A stretch of DNA of 40,286 nucleotides from an uncultured Methanobrevibacter sp. GTDB taxonomy: Archaea > Methanobacteriota > Methanobacteria > Methanobacteriales > Methanobacteriaceae. The notes below the pieces were generated by a model. That model was given only the letters and a program-made list of their open reading frames with translations, did not search any database and was not told where the DNA came from. The translations under genes and the position numbers were made by a program. The first letter of the stretch is position 1. Every line of letters starts with the position of its first letter. The stretch covers positions 16,894-57,179 of the forward strand of contig OMVX01000013.1 of the NCBI GenBank assembly GCA_900314605.1, written 5' to 3'. This document shows, piece by piece, positions 27,786 through 38,164 of this stretch.

Positions 27786-29510
27786 ATGTATAATGAAATC
27801 GAAAAACAAGCTATCGATGTTTTGTTTAATGCTACTATTAAATTAGATTCTGAAGTTTCAAAAGATAAAATTACCTTAGAATTTCCACCAAATCATGATA
27901 TGGGGGATATAGCTTCTACAGTTACTTTTCAATTAGCTCCTATTTTGAAAAAATCTCCTGCTATGATTGCTGAAGATATAGTGGAAGTCATAGAAGTTCC
28001 TAAGATTTTTACCAAAATAGAATCTAAGGGACCTTATGTTAACTTTTTTATAGATTATAATATATTTGCTGAAGGATTACTTAATTCTATTAATTCAGAT
28101 TATGGTCAACTTTCTAAAATTGATGAAAAGATAGTATTAGAGCATACTTCTGCTAATCCTAATGGTCCTTTACATATTGGCCATATTAGAAATTCTATCA
28201 TTGGGGATTCTATTCGTAGACTTTTATTATCTTCAGGTCGTCAAGTAGAAACACAATATTATGTAAATGATATGGGTAGACAATTAGCTATGGTAGTTTA
28301 TGGTATTAAAGAATTAGGTTTACAAATAGAAGATCAAGGCCAATCTAAAATCGACCATAATATTGGTTTAATTTATCTTAAAGTCAATCAAGAATTAGAA
28401 AAAGACCCTTCTATAGATGAAGGTGTTACTAATCTCATCAAAGAATATGAACAAGGTACTAATGAAGAATTAAATCAATTATTCCATGACACTATTGATA
28501 AATGTCTTACAGGATTTAAACAGACTCTTAAACGAATGAATGTTTATCATGATAAATATGTTTGGGAAGGTGACTTCATACGTAATGGAGATGTAGATAA
28601 ATATGTAGATGAAATGGTAGAAATTGGTTATGCTCGAATGGAAGATGTTTTAAGACTAAAACTAGGTGATTATCAAATTAAAAATGATTTAGTTTTAAGA
28701 AGAGCAGATGGAACCTCACTTTATTCTACTAGGGATATTGCTTATCATATGTATAAATGTGACCAAGGTGATATTGTTTTAGATATTTTAGGTTCTGACC
28801 ATAAATTAGCTTTTAAGCAGGTAAAAGCTGCTCTTACTATTTTAGAAAAAATTGAAGAAGATAGTGATGATGTTAGCGTTCTCTTTTATGAATTTATTAC
28901 TTTAGTTGATGGTTCTATGTCTTCTCGTACAGGTAATTTTATTTCAGTTGATGATCTTATTGATGAATCCGTTAAAAGAGCTAATATAGAAATTAAATCA
29001 CGTCGTCAAGATTTATCAGAAGATGAAATATCAGAAATTGCTGAAATAATCGGTGTAGGTGCAATAAGATATTATATATCTAGACTATCTCCTGAAAAAC
29101 ATATTAAATTTAAATGGGATGAAGCTTTAAACTTTGAGAAAGGTTGTGCTTCTATTCAATATGCTCATGCTAGAGCATCAAAATTACTTCAAAATGCTAT
29201 TGACCAAGGAATTAATTTAGATCAACTCTCTTTTGAAGATAATTGGCAGCCAAATCAATTTGAAATTAATCTTGTTAGAACTCTTTCAAAATTCCCTAAA
29301 CTTATTTCAGAATCTGCTGAAATTCGTAGAATCCATCCTATTGCTAATTATTGTCAAGAGTTAGCTAGTGACTTTAATCGTTTTTATAAAGAAAACAAGG
29401 TTGTGGGTTCAGAATTTGAATCATCAAGACTTATTTTAGTAGAAAAAGCTAAAATTACTTTACATAATGCCCTTGATATTTTAGGTGTAACTGCACCTGA
29501 AAGAATGTAA
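27786..29510 (+). CDS. argS: Arginyl-tRNA synthetase
   Basis: ArgS charges tRNA(Arg). The 574-residue class I enzyme has the N-terminal tRNA D-loop-binding domain (1-105), HIGH motif HIGH at 130-133 within NPNGPLHIGHIRNS, YYVNDMGRQ, a KMSKS-like region MSSRTGN near 379, and an anticodon-binding helical domain at the end with the C-terminal TAPERM common to ArgRS. GGTGAAATA before the ATG supports the start. No other gene overlaps it. Confidence 0.98.
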   Translation: MYNEIEKQAIDVLFNATIKLDSEVSKDKITLEFPPNHDMGDIASTVTFQLAPILKKSPAMIAEDIVEVIEVPKIFTKIESKGPYVNFFIDYNIFAEGLLNSINSDYGQLSKIDEKIVLEHTSANPNGPLHIGHIRNSIIGDSIRRLLLSSGRQVETQYYVNDMGRQLAMVVYGIKELGLQIEDQGQSKIDHNIGLIYLKVNQELEKDPSIDEGVTNLIKEYEQGTNEELNQLFHDTIDKCLTGFKQTLKRMNVYHDKYVWEGDFIRNGDVDKYVDEMVEIGYARMEDVLRLKLGDYQIKNDLVLRRADGTSLYSTRDIAYHMYKCDQGDIVLDILGSDHKLAFKQVKAALTILEKIEEDSDDVSVLFYEFITLVDGSMSSRTGNFISVDDLIDESVKRANIEIKSRRQDLSEDEISEIAEIIGVGAIRYYISRLSPEKHIKFKWDEALNFEKGCASIQYAHARASKLLQNAIDQGINLDQLSFEDNWQPNQFEINLVRTLSKFPKLISESAEIRRIHPIANYCQELASDFNRFYKENKVVGSEFESSRLILVEKAKITLHNALDILGVTAPERM

Positions 29511-29544
29511 TTTTATTTATTCTATTTATTTTTTTTTAAATAAT

Positions 29545-29955
29545 TTATTATAACTTATAACTTATAATATTTTTTTTATTATTTTTAACTTATAACTTAA
29601 TACTAAAATTTTAACTTATTTCTTATAAATTATACTAATTTTCTGATAACTTATATTTTATAATTATAACTTATCATTTTATATTAGAACTTTTAATTTT
29701 TTTCTTATTTCTTATTACTTATAAGTTATAACTTATTATTAATTTTATTATAACTTATAACATATAATCATTAATTTTTTATAAGTTTTAACTTATTACT
29801 TATAACTTATAATATTTCTTAAATTATAAGTTATAACTTATAATATTTCTTAAATTATTACTTATAACTTATAATTTTTTATTTTACTTATAAGTTTTAA
29901 CTTATTATTTATAACTTATAATTATCACCATTTTTTTTATAAGATATAAGTTATA
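29545..29955. repeat. Degenerate heptad repeats with a 31-bp sub-array
   Basis: AACTTAT/AAGTTAT/TACTTAT words recur in short runs, e.g. TACTTAT-AAGTTAT near 29715-29735. Between 29805 and about 29897 a 31-bp unit beginning ACTTATAAT repeats three times (starts 29805, 29836, 29867). It is less regular than the 24.4-kb array and alternates between orientations of the heptad. Confidence 0.75.
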
Positions 29956-29957
29956 TT

Positions 29958-30003
29958 ATTAAAAGAAATCAGGTTGAACTTCTTTCCATTAGATTCTTTT
30001 AAT
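29958..30003 (+). other. Stem-loop at the end of the heptad cluster
   Basis: ATTAAAAGAAATC (29958-29970) pairs with GATTCTTTTAAT (29992-30003) with one bulged A, enclosing a 21-base loop that is richer in G and C than its surroundings and contains GGTTGAAC. T-rich sequence follows. It may be a terminator for plus-strand transcription from argS, or part of a small structured RNA. Confidence 0.4.
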
Positions 30004-30310
30004 TTAATTTTCCTTTAATTTATTTAATTTATAATCTGTAAATATAATTATTTTAATCGATTTTTTAATTAAATTATTTACTAATTAAAAGATGATTTTT
30101 GATTTATATACATATATATCAATCTATTCTTTTACATATTTTTTTCAAATTATTTTTTTCTACAAAATCAATATTAAATAATTTACAATTATAATTAAAT
30201 TATCAATTATAAATTATAATTTTTTGTGATTTATTTACATAATCTAATTATTAACTTATAATCTTTATACAAACAAAAAAAATAGTAAAACCATTCGATG
30301 ATTTAAGAAA

Positions 30311-30341
30311 TTAGATTTTGATTAGAAATCTTTTAATCTAA
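30311..30341 (-). terminator. Inverted repeat, possible argF terminator
   Basis: TTAGATT (30311-30317) pairs with AATCTAA (30335-30341), with an inner GATT/AATC stem, about 29 bases after the argF stop on the minus strand. The stem is AT-rich and the terminator role is tentative. Confidence 0.35.
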
Positions 30342-30369
30342 GGAATAGATTAATAAAAAAAGATTAAAA

Positions 30370-31275
30370 TTATTCTTTTAAATAATGATACAATATAGCT
30401 TTTTGAGCATGAAGTCTATTTTCTGCTTGATCATATATTACAGATTGTTTACCATCAATTACATCACTTGTAACTTCCTCTCCCCTAATAGCTGGTAAGC
30501 AATGCATAAATATTGCATCTTCTTTTGCAAGTTTCATAGACTCAGTATTTACTTGGTATGGTTTAAAATCAGCATGTCTTTTTTTTGATTCTTTTTCATC
30601 CCCCATACTTACCCAAACATCAGTATATACTATATCAGCATCTTTAAGAGCAAGTCCTAAATCGTCGGTAACTATAATTTCACTACCAGTTTTACTTCCT
30701 ATTTCTTTGCCTTTTTTATAAATGTCTTCATTTATTTCATAACCTTTAGGACAAGCAATTGTAAAATCCATACCTAAATATGCACAAATAAGTAAAAGTG
30801 AGTTTGAAACATTATTTCCATCACCAACAAATGTTAATTTTCCATTGAAGTTATTTTTATATTCTTTAATTGTTAACATATCTGCAAATGCTTGGCATGG
30901 ATGTTCTAAATCAGTAAGACCATTAATTACTGGAATATCAGATTGTTTTGCAAGTTCAACTACATCTGAATGTTTTTTAGCCCTTATCATTATTCCATCA
31001 ACATATCTACTTAACACTTTAGCAGTATCTTTAATTGGTTCCCCTCTACCTATTTGCAAATCATTAGTTGATAAGAAGAGTGCAGTTCCTCCAAGTTCAT
31101 ACATTCCAACTTCAAAAGATACTCTTGTACGAGTTGATGATTTTTCAAATATCATAGCAAGTGTTTTATTCCTTAAGGGTTTTTCTTTTATTTTACCATT
31201 TTTAAAATCACCAGCTAAATTAATAATGTTTTCAATATCATTTTCAACATCACACACTGATAAAAGACTATTCAT
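30370..31275 (-). CDS. argF: Ornithine carbamoyltransferase
   Basis: ArgF makes citrulline from ornithine and carbamoyl phosphate in arginine synthesis. The 301-residue protein has the carbamoyl-phosphate motif STRTR at 47-51, the HPCQA motif in LEHPCQAFAD (about 122-131), ornithine-side DVWVSMGDE, and MHCLPA (about 257-262). GGAGAT before the ATG supports the start. It runs convergently with argS and no other arg genes are adjacent. Confidence 0.97.
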   Translation of the reverse strand: MNSLLSVCDVENDIENIINLAGDFKNGKIKEKPLRNKTLAMIFEKSSTRTRVSFEVGMYELGGTALFLSTNDLQIGRGEPIKDTAKVLSRYVDGIMIRAKKHSDVVELAKQSDIPVINGLTDLEHPCQAFADMLTIKEYKNNFNGKLTFVGDGNNVSNSLLLICAYLGMDFTIACPKGYEINEDIYKKGKEIGSKTGSEIIVTDDLGLALKDADIVYTDVWVSMGDEKESKKRHADFKPYQVNTESMKLAKEDAIFMHCLPAIRGEEVTSDVIDGKQSVIYDQAENRLHAQKAILYHYLKE

Positions 31276-31530
31276 TTCAAATCTCCAATAATCTATAAAA
31301 GTAAAGTTTTATATTTATTGTTTTTTACTTATAAATATATAATAAATACTGAAAAATTCTATAAAAAAAAGTTTTATTCAAATTAAATAATTAACTCTTT
31401 TAAAAGATTTTAAGGATAATAAAAATTTTAAAATTATATTAAATCCAATAAATTTCCTATTATTAAGTGTTCTAATTATCTTTTAATATTTTTAAAATTA
31501 AAATAAAAAATAAATATAATTAGATTTTTT

Positions 31531-32844
31531 CTAATTATTTAATATTTCATTCATATGTTTTACTCGTTTATCAACAAGTGATTTTGTTCCTACATCACTT
31601 CTATGATAAACATTACCTTTAACATAGGAACATGCTTCTTCTGCTATTTTTTCTGCTTCAAATATGCTTTCACCTTGAGCAACGATTCCAAGTGCTCTTG
31701 ATGAAGAAAGTATTATTTGATCATTATCTTCAGATACTGATGCGTAGAATACATCAGCACCTAAATTTTTTATAGATTCCTCATCCACTTCAATAGGTTC
31801 TTGCCCATGTTCGGTTTCAGGATATCCTTTAGGTACAATATATTTACATACACTTGCAAGGTTTTTAAATTCTACTTTATCAAGATTTCCTTCAACTATT
31901 GCCTTACAAACATTTATCATCGGTGTTTTCATAAGTGGAAGGACATTCATTGCTTCAGGGTCGCCAAATCTTGCATTAAATTCTATTAAACGAGGTCCAT
32001 CTGCAGATAACATAAACTGACCATATAAAATTCCTTTGTAAGGTTCAGCTTCTTTTGCAATTGCTTTTATTACTTCTTTCATTATTTTAACAGATTTATC
32101 ATAATCTTCCTGTGATAGGAATGGTAAAAGTCCCCCGACATCAGAGTATGAACCCATTCCTCCTGTTATTGCTCCTTTATCATTTTCAAATGCATGAGGA
32201 TGATCTTGTGCAGCTGGCATTGGGGCTAAATGGGTTCCGTCTGAAAATGCCTGTATTGTATATTCTTCACCTATTACACGTTCTTCAATTATAACTTGTG
32301 CAAATCCACCCATTGCATTATCAATTACTTCTGAAGCATATTCTTTAGCTTCTTGATTATCTTTTAAATGGTCACCTACAATTTTAACTCCTTTACCCCC
32401 TGTTAAACCTACAGGTTTTACTACTACATCTTTATCATAAGAGTCTAAAAATTCATTTAAGTCTTTAGTATTATCAAATACTTTATAGGTTAATGATCCT
32501 TCAATATTATATTTTTCAAAAAGGTTCCTCATAAATGATTTGTCAGTTTCTATTCTAGCAGCACTTTTTGTTGGTCCTACACATTTAACACCTATGGATT
32601 CTAGTTTATCTACAATTCCTTTCCCTAATGGTGCTTCTGGTCCAATTATCCCTATTTCTATATTATTTTCTTTAGCAAATTCTGCTACTTTATCAACTTC
32701 CCCTTCATCACCTATATGATAAGTAGATATTTTACTAATTCCAGGATTTTTTTTACTTATGTAGCTATATAAATCTACATCATCTTTTAATACATTACAA
32801 ATGGCATGTTCTCTTGCTCCTGCTCCAACAACTAAGACTTTCAT
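31531..32844 (-). CDS. purD: Phosphoribosylamine-glycine ligase (GAR synthetase)
   Basis: PurD ligates glycine to phosphoribosylamine, the second step of purine synthesis. The 437-residue protein has the N-terminal nucleotide fold ([13 protein letters not shown]), [12 protein letters not shown], the ATP-grasp region [16 protein letters not shown] (about 140-155), the metal site [12 protein letters not shown] (about 285-296) and a typical C-terminal barrel domain (RSDVGTKS). AAGGTG before the ATG is the ribosome binding site. It is divergent from ilvB with about 250 bases between. Confidence 0.97.
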   Translation of the reverse strand: MKVLVVGAGAREHAICNVLKDDVDLYSYISKKNPGISKISTYHIGDEGEVDKVAEFAKENNIEIGIIGPEAPLGKGIVDKLESIGVKCVGPTKSAARIETDKSFMRNLFEKYNIEGSLTYKVFDNTKDLNEFLDSYDKDVVVKPVGLTGGKGVKIVGDHLKDNQEAKEYASEVIDNAMGGFAQVIIEERVIGEEYTIQAFSDGTHLAPMPAAQDHPHAFENDKGAITGGMGSYSDVGGLLPFLSQEDYDKSVKIMKEVIKAIAKEAEPYKGILYGQFMLSADGPRLIEFNARFGDPEAMNVLPLMKTPMINVCKAIVEGNLDKVEFKNLASVCKYIVPKGYPETEHGQEPIEVDEESIKNLGADVFYASVSEDNDQIILSSSRALGIVAQGESIFEAEKIAEEACSYVKGNVYHRSDVGTKSLVDKRVKHMNEILNN

Positions 32845-33091
32845 TATTACACCTTAATTAAGTTATTATTCTTTGAGTTAATTTTCATATTAAATTTTTT
32901 TATCATTGTTAAAGTTTATATTAATCTTATAATATATACTATTATATTATAGATTTATTTTTTTAAATCTTTTTATCTATCTAATAAATTCTAATTTATA
33001 TTATACTTAATAATCAATCTACCATATTAAAGAATAATTTTTTATTTAATTATTTTTGGCAGAGTTCACTATTAAGTAAAAAGGTGATTAA

Positions 33092-34807
33092 ATGAATGGT
33101 GGAGAAGCTATATTAAAAGCTCTTAAAGAACAGGATGTAGACACTATATTTGGATATCCCGGAGGATCTGTTATTCCATTATATGATTCTTTATATGATG
33201 ATGATTTAAGACATATTTTAGTTCGTCACGAACAATGTGCAGTTCATGCAGCAGAAGGTTATGCAAGGGCTTCTGGTAAAGTAGGAGTATGTTTAGCTAC
33301 CTCAGGTCCTGGTGCTACTAATTTGGTTACAGGTATTGCTGATGCAAATATGGATTCTACTCCTCTTGTTGCTATTACAGGCCAAGTTAATTTAAGCGCT
33401 ATTGGAAATGATGCTTTTCAAGAAGCTGATATGATAGGCATATCAATGCCAGTTACTAAACATAGTTATCAAATTACAAATGTTGATTCCATTCCTTCTA
33501 TTGTTAAATCCAGTTTTGACATTGCTAAAAGTGGACGTCCAGGTCCAGTTCTCATTGATTTTCCTAAAGAAATGCAACAAGGAGAATTAAGTAAATATGA
33601 AACTACATTAATTGAAACTCCTGGATACAATCCTACTTTAAAAGGTAATATTAAACAAGTTACAAAATCAATTGATTTAATTAAAAAGGCTTCTAATCCT
33701 ATAATATTAGCTGGTGGAGGAGTAATAATATCTGGTGCTAGTGAACAGTTAGCTAAATTTGCTAAAACTATTAATGCTCCCGTTGTTACTACCTTAATGG
33801 GTAAAGGTGCAGTTCCAGAAGATGATGATTATGCACTTGGAATGCTTGGAATGCATGGAAGATTAGTTGCTAATAAAAACATTAACAAATCAGATTTATT
33901 AATTGCTATTGGATGCAGATTCTCTGATAGGACTACAGGTAAAATTGATGAATTTATACCTAATGCAAAAGTTATTCATATAGATGTAGACCCTGCAGAA
34001 ATAGGTAAAAATGTAGATGTTGATATTCCGATTGTTGGAGATGCATTTAATGTATTAAAAATGTTTAATGATAAGTTAACAAAATATGAACCTAATCCTA
34101 ATTCAATTAAATGGTTAGATGAGTTAAAAGCTAAAAAAACTAAATTTTCTCTTAAAACTAATTATGATACTACTCCTTTAATGCCACAAACTGTAATTAG
34201 TGAGATTTCTGAAAGTTTAACTGAAGATTCTATTGTTACAACCGATGTAGGTCTTCATCAAATGTTTGCTGCTCATTATTTAAATGTTAATAAGCCACGT
34301 AAGTTTATATCTTCTGGTGGTCTTGGAACTATGGGTTATGGATTTCCAGCAGCTATTGGTGCTAAGGTTGCTTGTGAAGATGATCCCGTTATTGCTATTT
34401 GTGGTGATGGTGGTTTCTTAATGGTTTCTCAAGAGCTTGCAACCATTCAATCCTATGATTTACCTATAATTATTACTATTCTTGATAATCGTAAATTAGG
34501 TATGGTTTACCAATGGCAAAATCTTTTATATAATAAACGTTTATCACAAACAGATTTAGGTACTGTTCCTGATTTTGTTAAATTAGCTGAAAGTTATGGT
34601 ATTAATGGTGTTAATATTACAAAACCAGGTGAAACAAAAGAAGTAATTAAAAATGCTATTAAAGATAATGAAGCGATTCTTTTAAACATTGATATTCAAA
34701 AAGATGAATTCTTACCAATGGTTCCTCCAGGAGCAGCTATTGAAGAAGTCATTGGAGAATATAATTTTGTAGATGAATCCCTTTCAAATGAGGATGCTGC
34801 TAAATAA
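33092..34807 (+). CDS. ilvB: Acetolactate synthase, large catalytic subunit
   Basis: IlvB is the thiamine-diphosphate enzyme that condenses pyruvate with pyruvate or 2-oxobutyrate to start valine/leucine or isoleucine synthesis. The 571-residue protein has the catalytic Glu47 in VRHEQCAVHAAEGYARA, the FAD-region sequence SDRTTGKIDEF, and the ThDP motif beginning ICGDGGFLM (about 443) and ending in ILDN. AAGGTGATT before the ATG supports the start. ilvN follows after 14 bases with its own strong ribosome binding site, so they form an operon. Confidence 0.97.
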   Translation: MNGGEAILKALKEQDVDTIFGYPGGSVIPLYDSLYDDDLRHILVRHEQCAVHAAEGYARASGKVGVCLATSGPGATNLVTGIADANMDSTPLVAITGQVNLSAIGNDAFQEADMIGISMPVTKHSYQITNVDSIPSIVKSSFDIAKSGRPGPVLIDFPKEMQQGELSKYETTLIETPGYNPTLKGNIKQVTKSIDLIKKASNPIILAGGGVIISGASEQLAKFAKTINAPVVTTLMGKGAVPEDDDYALGMLGMHGRLVANKNINKSDLLIAIGCRFSDRTTGKIDEFIPNAKVIHIDVDPAEIGKNVDVDIPIVGDAFNVLKMFNDKLTKYEPNPNSIKWLDELKAKKTKFSLKTNYDTTPLMPQTVISEISESLTEDSIVTTDVGLHQMFAAHYLNVNKPRKFISSGGLGTMGYGFPAAIGAKVACEDDPVIAICGDGGFLMVSQELATIQSYDLPIIITILDNRKLGMVYQWQNLLYNKRLSQTDLGTVPDFVKLAESYGINGVNITKPGETKEVIKNAIKDNEAILLNIDIQKDEFLPMVPPGAAIEEVIGEYNFVDESLSNEDAAK

Positions 34808-34821
34808 TTGGAGGTTTAAAT

Positions 34822-35313
34822 ATGTGTACAACTCATACTATTAGTATTCTAGTAGAACATAAACCTGGTGTTTTACAAAAAGTCACTGGACTTTTTTCTA
34901 GAAGAGGATTTAATATTGAAAGTATTACTGTAGGTTCTTCTGAAATTGAAAATTTAGCAAGAATGGTCATTGTTGTATATGCAGATAATAAGGGTTTAGA
35001 ACAAGTAAAAAAACAATTAAATAAATTAGTTGATGTTATTAAAATTCAAGAATTACATTCTAATTCCTCTGTTAAAAGGGAACTTTGTTTAATCAAAGTT
35101 CAAACTAAAGATTCTAAAGCTAGAACTGAAGTTTTCCAATACACTGACGTTTTTAGATGTAATATTGTTGATGTTTGTGATAATTCAGTTACTATTGAAG
35201 TAATAGGACATCCTAATAAAATTAATGCTTTTATTAAATTACTTAAACATTATGGAATTAAAAAAATTGCTCGTACTGGACCTACTGCAGTTGCACGTGG
35301 TTCTGCAAATTAA
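34822..35313 (+). CDS. ilvN: Acetolactate synthase, small regulatory subunit
   Basis: This 163-residue subunit activates IlvB and gives feedback inhibition, usually by valine. The N-terminal ACT domain is clear (ISILVEHKPGVLQKVTGLF, then RRGFNIESITVG), and the C-terminal domain (about 85-163) ends with GIKKIARTGPTA, typical of full-length small subunits. GGAGGT lies just upstream of the ATG. A 7-bp AT-only hairpin directly after the stop may reduce read-through into ilvC, which begins 281 bases downstream. Confidence 0.96.
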   Translation: MCTTHTISILVEHKPGVLQKVTGLFSRRGFNIESITVGSSEIENLARMVIVVYADNKGLEQVKKQLNKLVDVIKIQELHSNSSVKRELCLIKVQTKDSKARTEVFQYTDVFRCNIVDVCDNSVTIEVIGHPNKINAFIKLLKHYGIKKIARTGPTAVARGSAN

Positions 35314-35332
35314 TTATAATTTTTCATTATAA
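35314..35332 (+). terminator. Weak hairpin after ilvN
   Basis: TTATAAT (35314-35320) pairs with ATTATAA (35326-35332) across five bases and is followed by T-rich sequence including T7. The stem has no G-C pairs, so this may be an inefficient terminator inside an ilvBN-ilvC unit. Confidence 0.35.
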
Positions 35333-35594
35333 ATTTTTAATTCTTTTTTTCATATAACTATTTTTATAATTTTCTTTATTTTCTTCTTAAAGCTTTAAAA
35401 TTAATTTAATATCAATTTAAGCCTTAATTTATTCATATAATAAATTTTTTATAAATTTTTTATATAAAATAATTGATTAAATTTATATGTTATAAATTTT
35501 ATATTATTTACTGATATTATTGTAACATAATTATTTTTTTACATAATATTTTATCAAAATTTTTTTTATTAGATAAATTATAGGAGATCATTAT

Positions 35595-36587
35595 ATGAAA
35601 ATGTATTATGATGATGATGTTAATACAGATATCATCGCTGATAAAACTATTGCAGTAATGGGATATGGAAGTCAAGGACGTGCTCAATCTAGAAATATGG
35701 CTGATAGTGGTTTAAATGTTATCGTAGGTCTTAGAGAAGGCGGTAATTCTTTCCAACTTGCTAAAGATGATGGTATGAATGTAATGTCTATTGAAGATGC
35801 TGCAAAAAATGCAGATATCATTCACATTTTACTTCCTGATGAAATTCAAGCTAAAGTTTATGAAGATCAAATCAAACCTTATTTAGAAAGTGGTAACACC
35901 ATTTCTTTCTCTCATGGTTACAACATTCACTTTGGTTTAATTGCACCTCCTGAAGATGTAAATATTGTTATGTTTGCACCTAAAGGTCCAGGTTCTATGG
36001 TAAGAAGGACTTATTTAGAAGGATTTGGAATTCCAGGTCTTGTTGCTGTTGAACAAGATCCTTCCGGAGATGCATTACAATTAGCTTTAGGTATGGCTAA
36101 AGCTGCTGGTTTTACTAAAGCTGGAGTTATAGAAACTACATTTAAAGAAGAAACTGAAACAGATTTATTCGGTGAACAAGCTGTTCTTTGTGGAGGGCTC
36201 ACAGAACTTATAAAATCTGGATTTGAAACTTTAGTTGAAGCAGGATACCAACCTGAAATTGCTTACTTTGAAACCTGTCATGAAGTTAAACTTATTGTTG
36301 ATTTAATCTATGAGAAAGGTTTCGCTTCCATGTGGAGAGATGTAAGTAACACTGCTGAATATGGTGGATTAACTAGAAGGTCTTCTGTTATTGGTGAAGA
36401 ATCTAAAAAGGCTATGAAAGAGGTTTTAAAACAAATCCAAGATGGTAGCTTTAAAAAAGAATTCGCTGATGAATATGCAACTGATTTCTCTAACTTAAAA
36501 GAAATGAGAGATGCAGAAAATGCAGAAGAAATTGAAGTTGTAGGAACCAGACTTAGAAAAGCATGTGGTTTACAAAAAGATGATTAG
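35595..36587 (+). CDS. ilvC: Ketol-acid reductoisomerase (class I)
   Basis: IlvC isomerises and reduces acetolactate or acetohydroxybutyrate with NAD(P)H and Mg2+. The 330-residue length marks the short class I form. The dinucleotide fold has [13 protein letters not shown] (about 23-35), then SHGYNIHFG, and the knotted helical domain carries the metal ligands in [12 protein letters not shown] (about 190-201) and the conserved [22 protein letters not shown] before the ATG is the ribosome binding site. Codon use is richer in C-ending codons than most neighbours, like mtd, suggesting strong expression. A hairpin terminator overlaps its last codons. Confidence 0.97.
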   Translation: MKMYYDDDVNTDIIADKTIAVMGYGSQGRAQSRNMADSGLNVIVGLREGGNSFQLAKDDGMNVMSIEDAAKNADIIHILLPDEIQAKVYEDQIKPYLESGNTISFSHGYNIHFGLIAPPEDVNIVMFAPKGPGSMVRRTYLEGFGIPGLVAVEQDPSGDALQLALGMAKAAGFTKAGVIETTFKEETETDLFGEQAVLCGGLTELIKSGFETLVEAGYQPEIAYFETCHEVKLIVDLIYEKGFASMWRDVSNTAEYGGLTRRSSVIGEESKKAMKEVLKQIQDGSFKKEFADEYATDFSNLKEMRDAENAEEIEVVGTRLRKACGLQKDD

Positions 36588-36611
36588 ATTCATCTTTACC
36601 TTATTTTTTTT
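36576..36611 (+). terminator. ilvC terminator overlapping the stop codon
   Basis: AAAGATGA (36576-36583) pairs with TCATCTTT (36590-36597), the stop codon TAG lies in the six-base loop, and ACCTTATTTTTTTT follows. The last three sense codons (Lys-Asp-Asp) form the left arm. Confidence 0.7.
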
Positions 36612-36913
36612 ATAAATTTATATTATCATAGACTCTTTTTAATATTGATAAACTTTTTTTATAATCTAATTTTTTTTCAAAGCAATTTAAGTTTTAATTT
36701 TTTTACTCTAATTTTATTTTAAATAATATTAGATTTAATTTAAATCGTTATAAAAATTTAAAATCATCTGTTTAATTAGTTTAAAATTGCATTTCTTAAT
36801 TTTTTTTAGTAAATTTTAGTAATTAATTATAAATATTTTTAAATTCAAAATTATTTTATATTATTGTTTTTATAATTATTTTATTTTAAAAATTCTATTT
36901 TTTGAGTGAAAAT
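36612..36913. other. AT-rich intergenic region, nothing recognisable
   Basis: About 300 bases between ilvC and the marker-12-like gene contain no gene or clear repeat. GAGTG at 36905-36909 is the probable ribosome binding site of the downstream gene. Confidence 0.7.
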
Positions 36914-37918
36914 ATGGTATTTATTGGAACTGATCATGGAACAACAGGAATAAGTTTTGCTATATCTGATGATGATGGTAAATTATTAGATGTTTTTAAA
37001 TTATCCCGTGAAGATACAAAATCTGGTAAAGTAAGTTCAATAGATGAAATATCTAAACGTTGTAATATAGATGATATTAAACTTATGATACTTACATATG
37101 CTATGGGTGATGGTATAAATAGAATATTACCATTAGATAAGGTAGAAAATCGAGGAATATTATCTATTGATGGTGCAGGTAAAGTAACTGGTGGTGGAAC
37201 CAGTGTTTATGAAGAGATTGAAAAATCTAATATTCCTACACTTCTAATACCAGGGCTACATAAAAATTCACCATCTTTGGATAAACTATTTAATGCTGCA
37301 TACTCTCATCAGGCAAGTCCGGAAAAGGTTTCAATTGCATATAATGCAATTAAAGAAACTGGATGGAAAAACCTTATTGTTGCAGATTTAAGTTCAAATA
37401 GTGTTAATATTTTAATAGAAGATGGAAAAATAAGGGGAGCTATTGATGCATGTTTAGGTGCTATGGGATTTGTTCATGGACCAATAGATTTAGAAATGAT
37501 TAGAAACATAGATGAAGGTAAAATTAGTGCAAATGAAGCATTTTCTCATGCTGGTGCAGTTAAAATTGGAAATATAGATACTAATGTTTCATTTATGAAA
37601 GACCAACTACTAGAAAACTATAAAAATAATGATGAAAATGCTGTAACTGCTATTGATACAATAACAATGACTATTGCTATGGAAATATTTGGTCTTATAG
37701 GAATTAGTAATAATGATATTGAAGGAATTGTTTTAACAGGTTCACTTGGTTCAATGAAAGAACCATTTGATTTTCAAAAAAAGTTAAATAAATATTTTAA
37801 AAATAAATATCCATTCAAAATAATATCTTCAGATTCTGGAGCTATAGGAGCTGTTCAAATAGCTTATGATATATATCATGGTCAGGATAATATTTTAGGA
37901 ATAGAAGTAGATTATTAA
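36914..37918 (+). CDS. Methanogenesis marker protein 12-like ASKHA-fold protein
   Basis: This protein resembles the family called methanogenesis marker 12, found almost only in methanogens and of unknown function. I choose ATG 36914 (334 residues) over the in-frame TTG 12 bases earlier because GAGTG then has proper spacing. The N-terminal FIGTDHGTTGISFAI looks like a phosphate-1 loop of the ASKHA (sugar kinase/Hsp70/actin) fold, and ADLSSNSVNIL (about 160) and VLTGSLGSM (about 275) fit the phosphate-2 and adenosine loops. YAMGDGINRI and DGAGKVTGGGTSVYEEI look conserved. A kinase or ATPase role linked to cofactor F430 or methyl-CoM reductase maturation is only a guess. Confidence 0.72.
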   Translation: MVFIGTDHGTTGISFAISDDDGKLLDVFKLSREDTKSGKVSSIDEISKRCNIDDIKLMILTYAMGDGINRILPLDKVENRGILSIDGAGKVTGGGTSVYEEIEKSNIPTLLIPGLHKNSPSLDKLFNAAYSHQASPEKVSIAYNAIKETGWKNLIVADLSSNSVNILIEDGKIRGAIDACLGAMGFVHGPIDLEMIRNIDEGKISANEAFSHAGAVKIGNIDTNVSFMKDQLLENYKNNDENAVTAIDTITMTIAMEIFGLIGISNNDIEGIVLTGSLGSMKEPFDFQKKLNKYFKNKYPFKIISSDSGAIGAVQIAYDIYHGQDNILGIEVDY

Positions 37919-38164
37919 ATTAAGAAATATTAATTTTATCTTATATTAATATAAATTTCATTTTTTATTCTATAAACCTACTCTTAAAATATTATTTACC
38001 AAAATTCTATAGGTATTACTAACAAAATTAAAATTAAGACAACTTAAAAAAAGTTTTAATTAATTATAAAAATGTGATTAAGTATTTTGTATAATTTTTT
38101 CATTTATATAAATACAAAAAAAGTTTATTTAAATTTTATAAATTTTTAAAAATTAAAATAAAAA

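Larger units (their letters stand above)
29511..30369. other. 859-base non-coding region between convergent argS and argF
   Basis: No gene is seen. The left half (about 29545-29955) is made of heptad-type repeats. A hairpin with arms at 29958-29970 and 29992-30003 follows, then plain AT-rich sequence, and a second inverted repeat at 30311-30341 near the end of argF. Confidence 0.85.

Noticed and set aside
30291-30330. C/D-box small RNA suggested by GATGATTT
   Set aside because: No proper C box (RTGATGA) with a matching D box CTGA at suitable distance was found.
30845-31291. 148-residue reading frame antisense to argF
   Set aside because: argF motifs are complete on the minus strand, and this frame shows no recognisable domain.
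35333-35594. Possible attenuator or riboswitch between ilvN and ilvC
   Set aside because: Only short AT-only palindromes (such as TAAAGCTTTA) occur; no leader peptide or conserved aptamer is visible.
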